From positions 1 through 7,028 of the forward strand of contig CANHYS010000106.1 of NCBI GenBank assembly GCA_947464585.1: 7,028 nt of DNA, written 5' to 3'. A program made the position numbers and the translations under genes. Positions 6,953-7,028 of this stretch are shown here, one piece after another. The DNA comes from Planctomycetaceae bacterium (GTDB lineage Bacteria; Planctomycetota; Planctomycetia; Pirellulales; UBA1268). Each line of letters starts with the position of its first letter. The first letter of the stretch is position 1. Under the pieces are notes generated by a model that saw only the letters and a list, made by a program, of their open reading frames with translations, was not told where the DNA came from and did not search any database.

Positions 6953-6996
6953 GAGGGGCCAAATCCCCCCTCGCGCGCTAGCGCTGATGGGGGGGT
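6953..6996 (-). promoter_or_regulatory. Competing GC-rich hairpins upstream of the giant gene
   Basis: CCCCCC (6965-6970) can pair with the G-run at 6989-6994, extended by a T-G and an A-T pair to 6963/6996. Part of the same tract, CCCCTC (6967-6972), can instead pair with GAGGGG (6953-6958) across an 8-nt loop. The two stems share bases and exclude each other. The loop of the larger stem holds the perfect 10-base palindrome GCGCTAGCGC (6975-6984). In a minus-strand transcript the structure lies about 40 nt 5' of the AAGGA site. It could be a leader structure, a terminator of an unseen upstream gene (GGGGGG followed by ATTT), or a dispersed intergenic repeat. Confidence 0.45.
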
Positions 6997-7013
6997 GCTT
7001 ACCCTTGAATAAC

Positions 7014-7027
7014 TTCCGTCTACGGAG
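7014..7027. repeat. Small inverted repeat at the right edge
   Basis: TCCGT (7015-7019) and ACGGA (7022-7026) are perfect complements around CT, extended by one T-G wobble. It could be half of an operator or part of a structure continuing outside the window. With arms this short it may be chance. Confidence 0.25.
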
Positions 7028-7028
7028 C

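Larger units (their letters stand above)
6903..7028 (-). other. Upstream region of the giant gene
   Basis: Besides the ribosome binding site, the competing hairpins and the edge inverted repeat, I find no convincing -35/-10 pair on the minus strand. The promoter is either unlike the sigma-70 consensus or lies beyond the window. No gene is visible in these 126 bases. Confidence 0.5.

Noticed and set aside
6903..6962. N-terminal extension of the giant protein from an in-frame TTG
   Set aside because: The TTG lies in the loop between the GAGGGG and CCCCTC arms and has no Shine-Dalgarno sequence, whereas the ATG at 6902 has AAGGA at ideal spacing.

Overview
The window is dominated by one very large minus-strand gene (522..6902, about 2,126 aa) that encodes a predicted exported, multi-module, beta-rich surface or matrix protein. 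The source is most probably a planctomycete (Pirellulales-like). The main clue is near the N-terminus: an arginine-rich stretch followed by ERLESRQLLA. This matches the 'LEPR-XLL' type motif found at the start of many giant exported planctomycete proteins. Moderately high GC, few cysteines (two in the whole protein) and large low-complexity extracellular-type genes fit the same picture. The assignment is by pattern recognition, not by database search.

Layout, left to right. Positions 1..324 (+) hold the last 107 codons of a second surface-type protein, with Asn/Val/Ile beta-helix-like sequence, a Thr/Gly-rich linker and a proline-rich C-terminal tail; its start lies outside the window. Positions 325..521 are a convergent intergenic gap with two inverted repeats that could act as terminators. 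Positions 522..6902 (-) are the giant gene. Positions 6903..7028 are its upstream region. It has a good Shine-Dalgarno sequence (AAGGA, 8 nt before ATG), two mutually exclusive GC-rich hairpins, a GCGCTAGCGC palindrome and another small inverted repeat at the window edge. I see no convincing promoter.

Modules of the giant protein from N to C (residues counted from the ATG at 6902): basic leader and LEPR-XLL-like motif (about 31-62); unassigned beta-rich region (about 64-460); ten imperfect GxGY repeats (about 495-920); unassigned region (about 921-1110); short haemagglutinin/autotransporter-like beta repeats (about 1111-1205); a proprotein-convertase P-domain (about 1228-1357); more beta-repeat sequence (about 1360-1515); a module resembling phage tail-fibre 'GDxVLV...NGIYxV' segments (about 1572-1660); and a right-handed beta-helix-like C-terminal region (about 1740-2065). 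The last is interrupted by a 'GQTVxGxGIPxGxxIxxID...ITLS' module (about 1915-1980). I see no catalytic domain, membrane anchor or recognised C-terminal sorting signal.

The two genes are convergent, so they are not an operon. Both look like extracellular architecture. No RNA genes, CRISPR array, insertion sequence or attachment site was found, and nothing points to a complete multi-gene system within the window. The most interesting aspects are the mosaic architecture of the giant protein and the competing hairpins in front of it.
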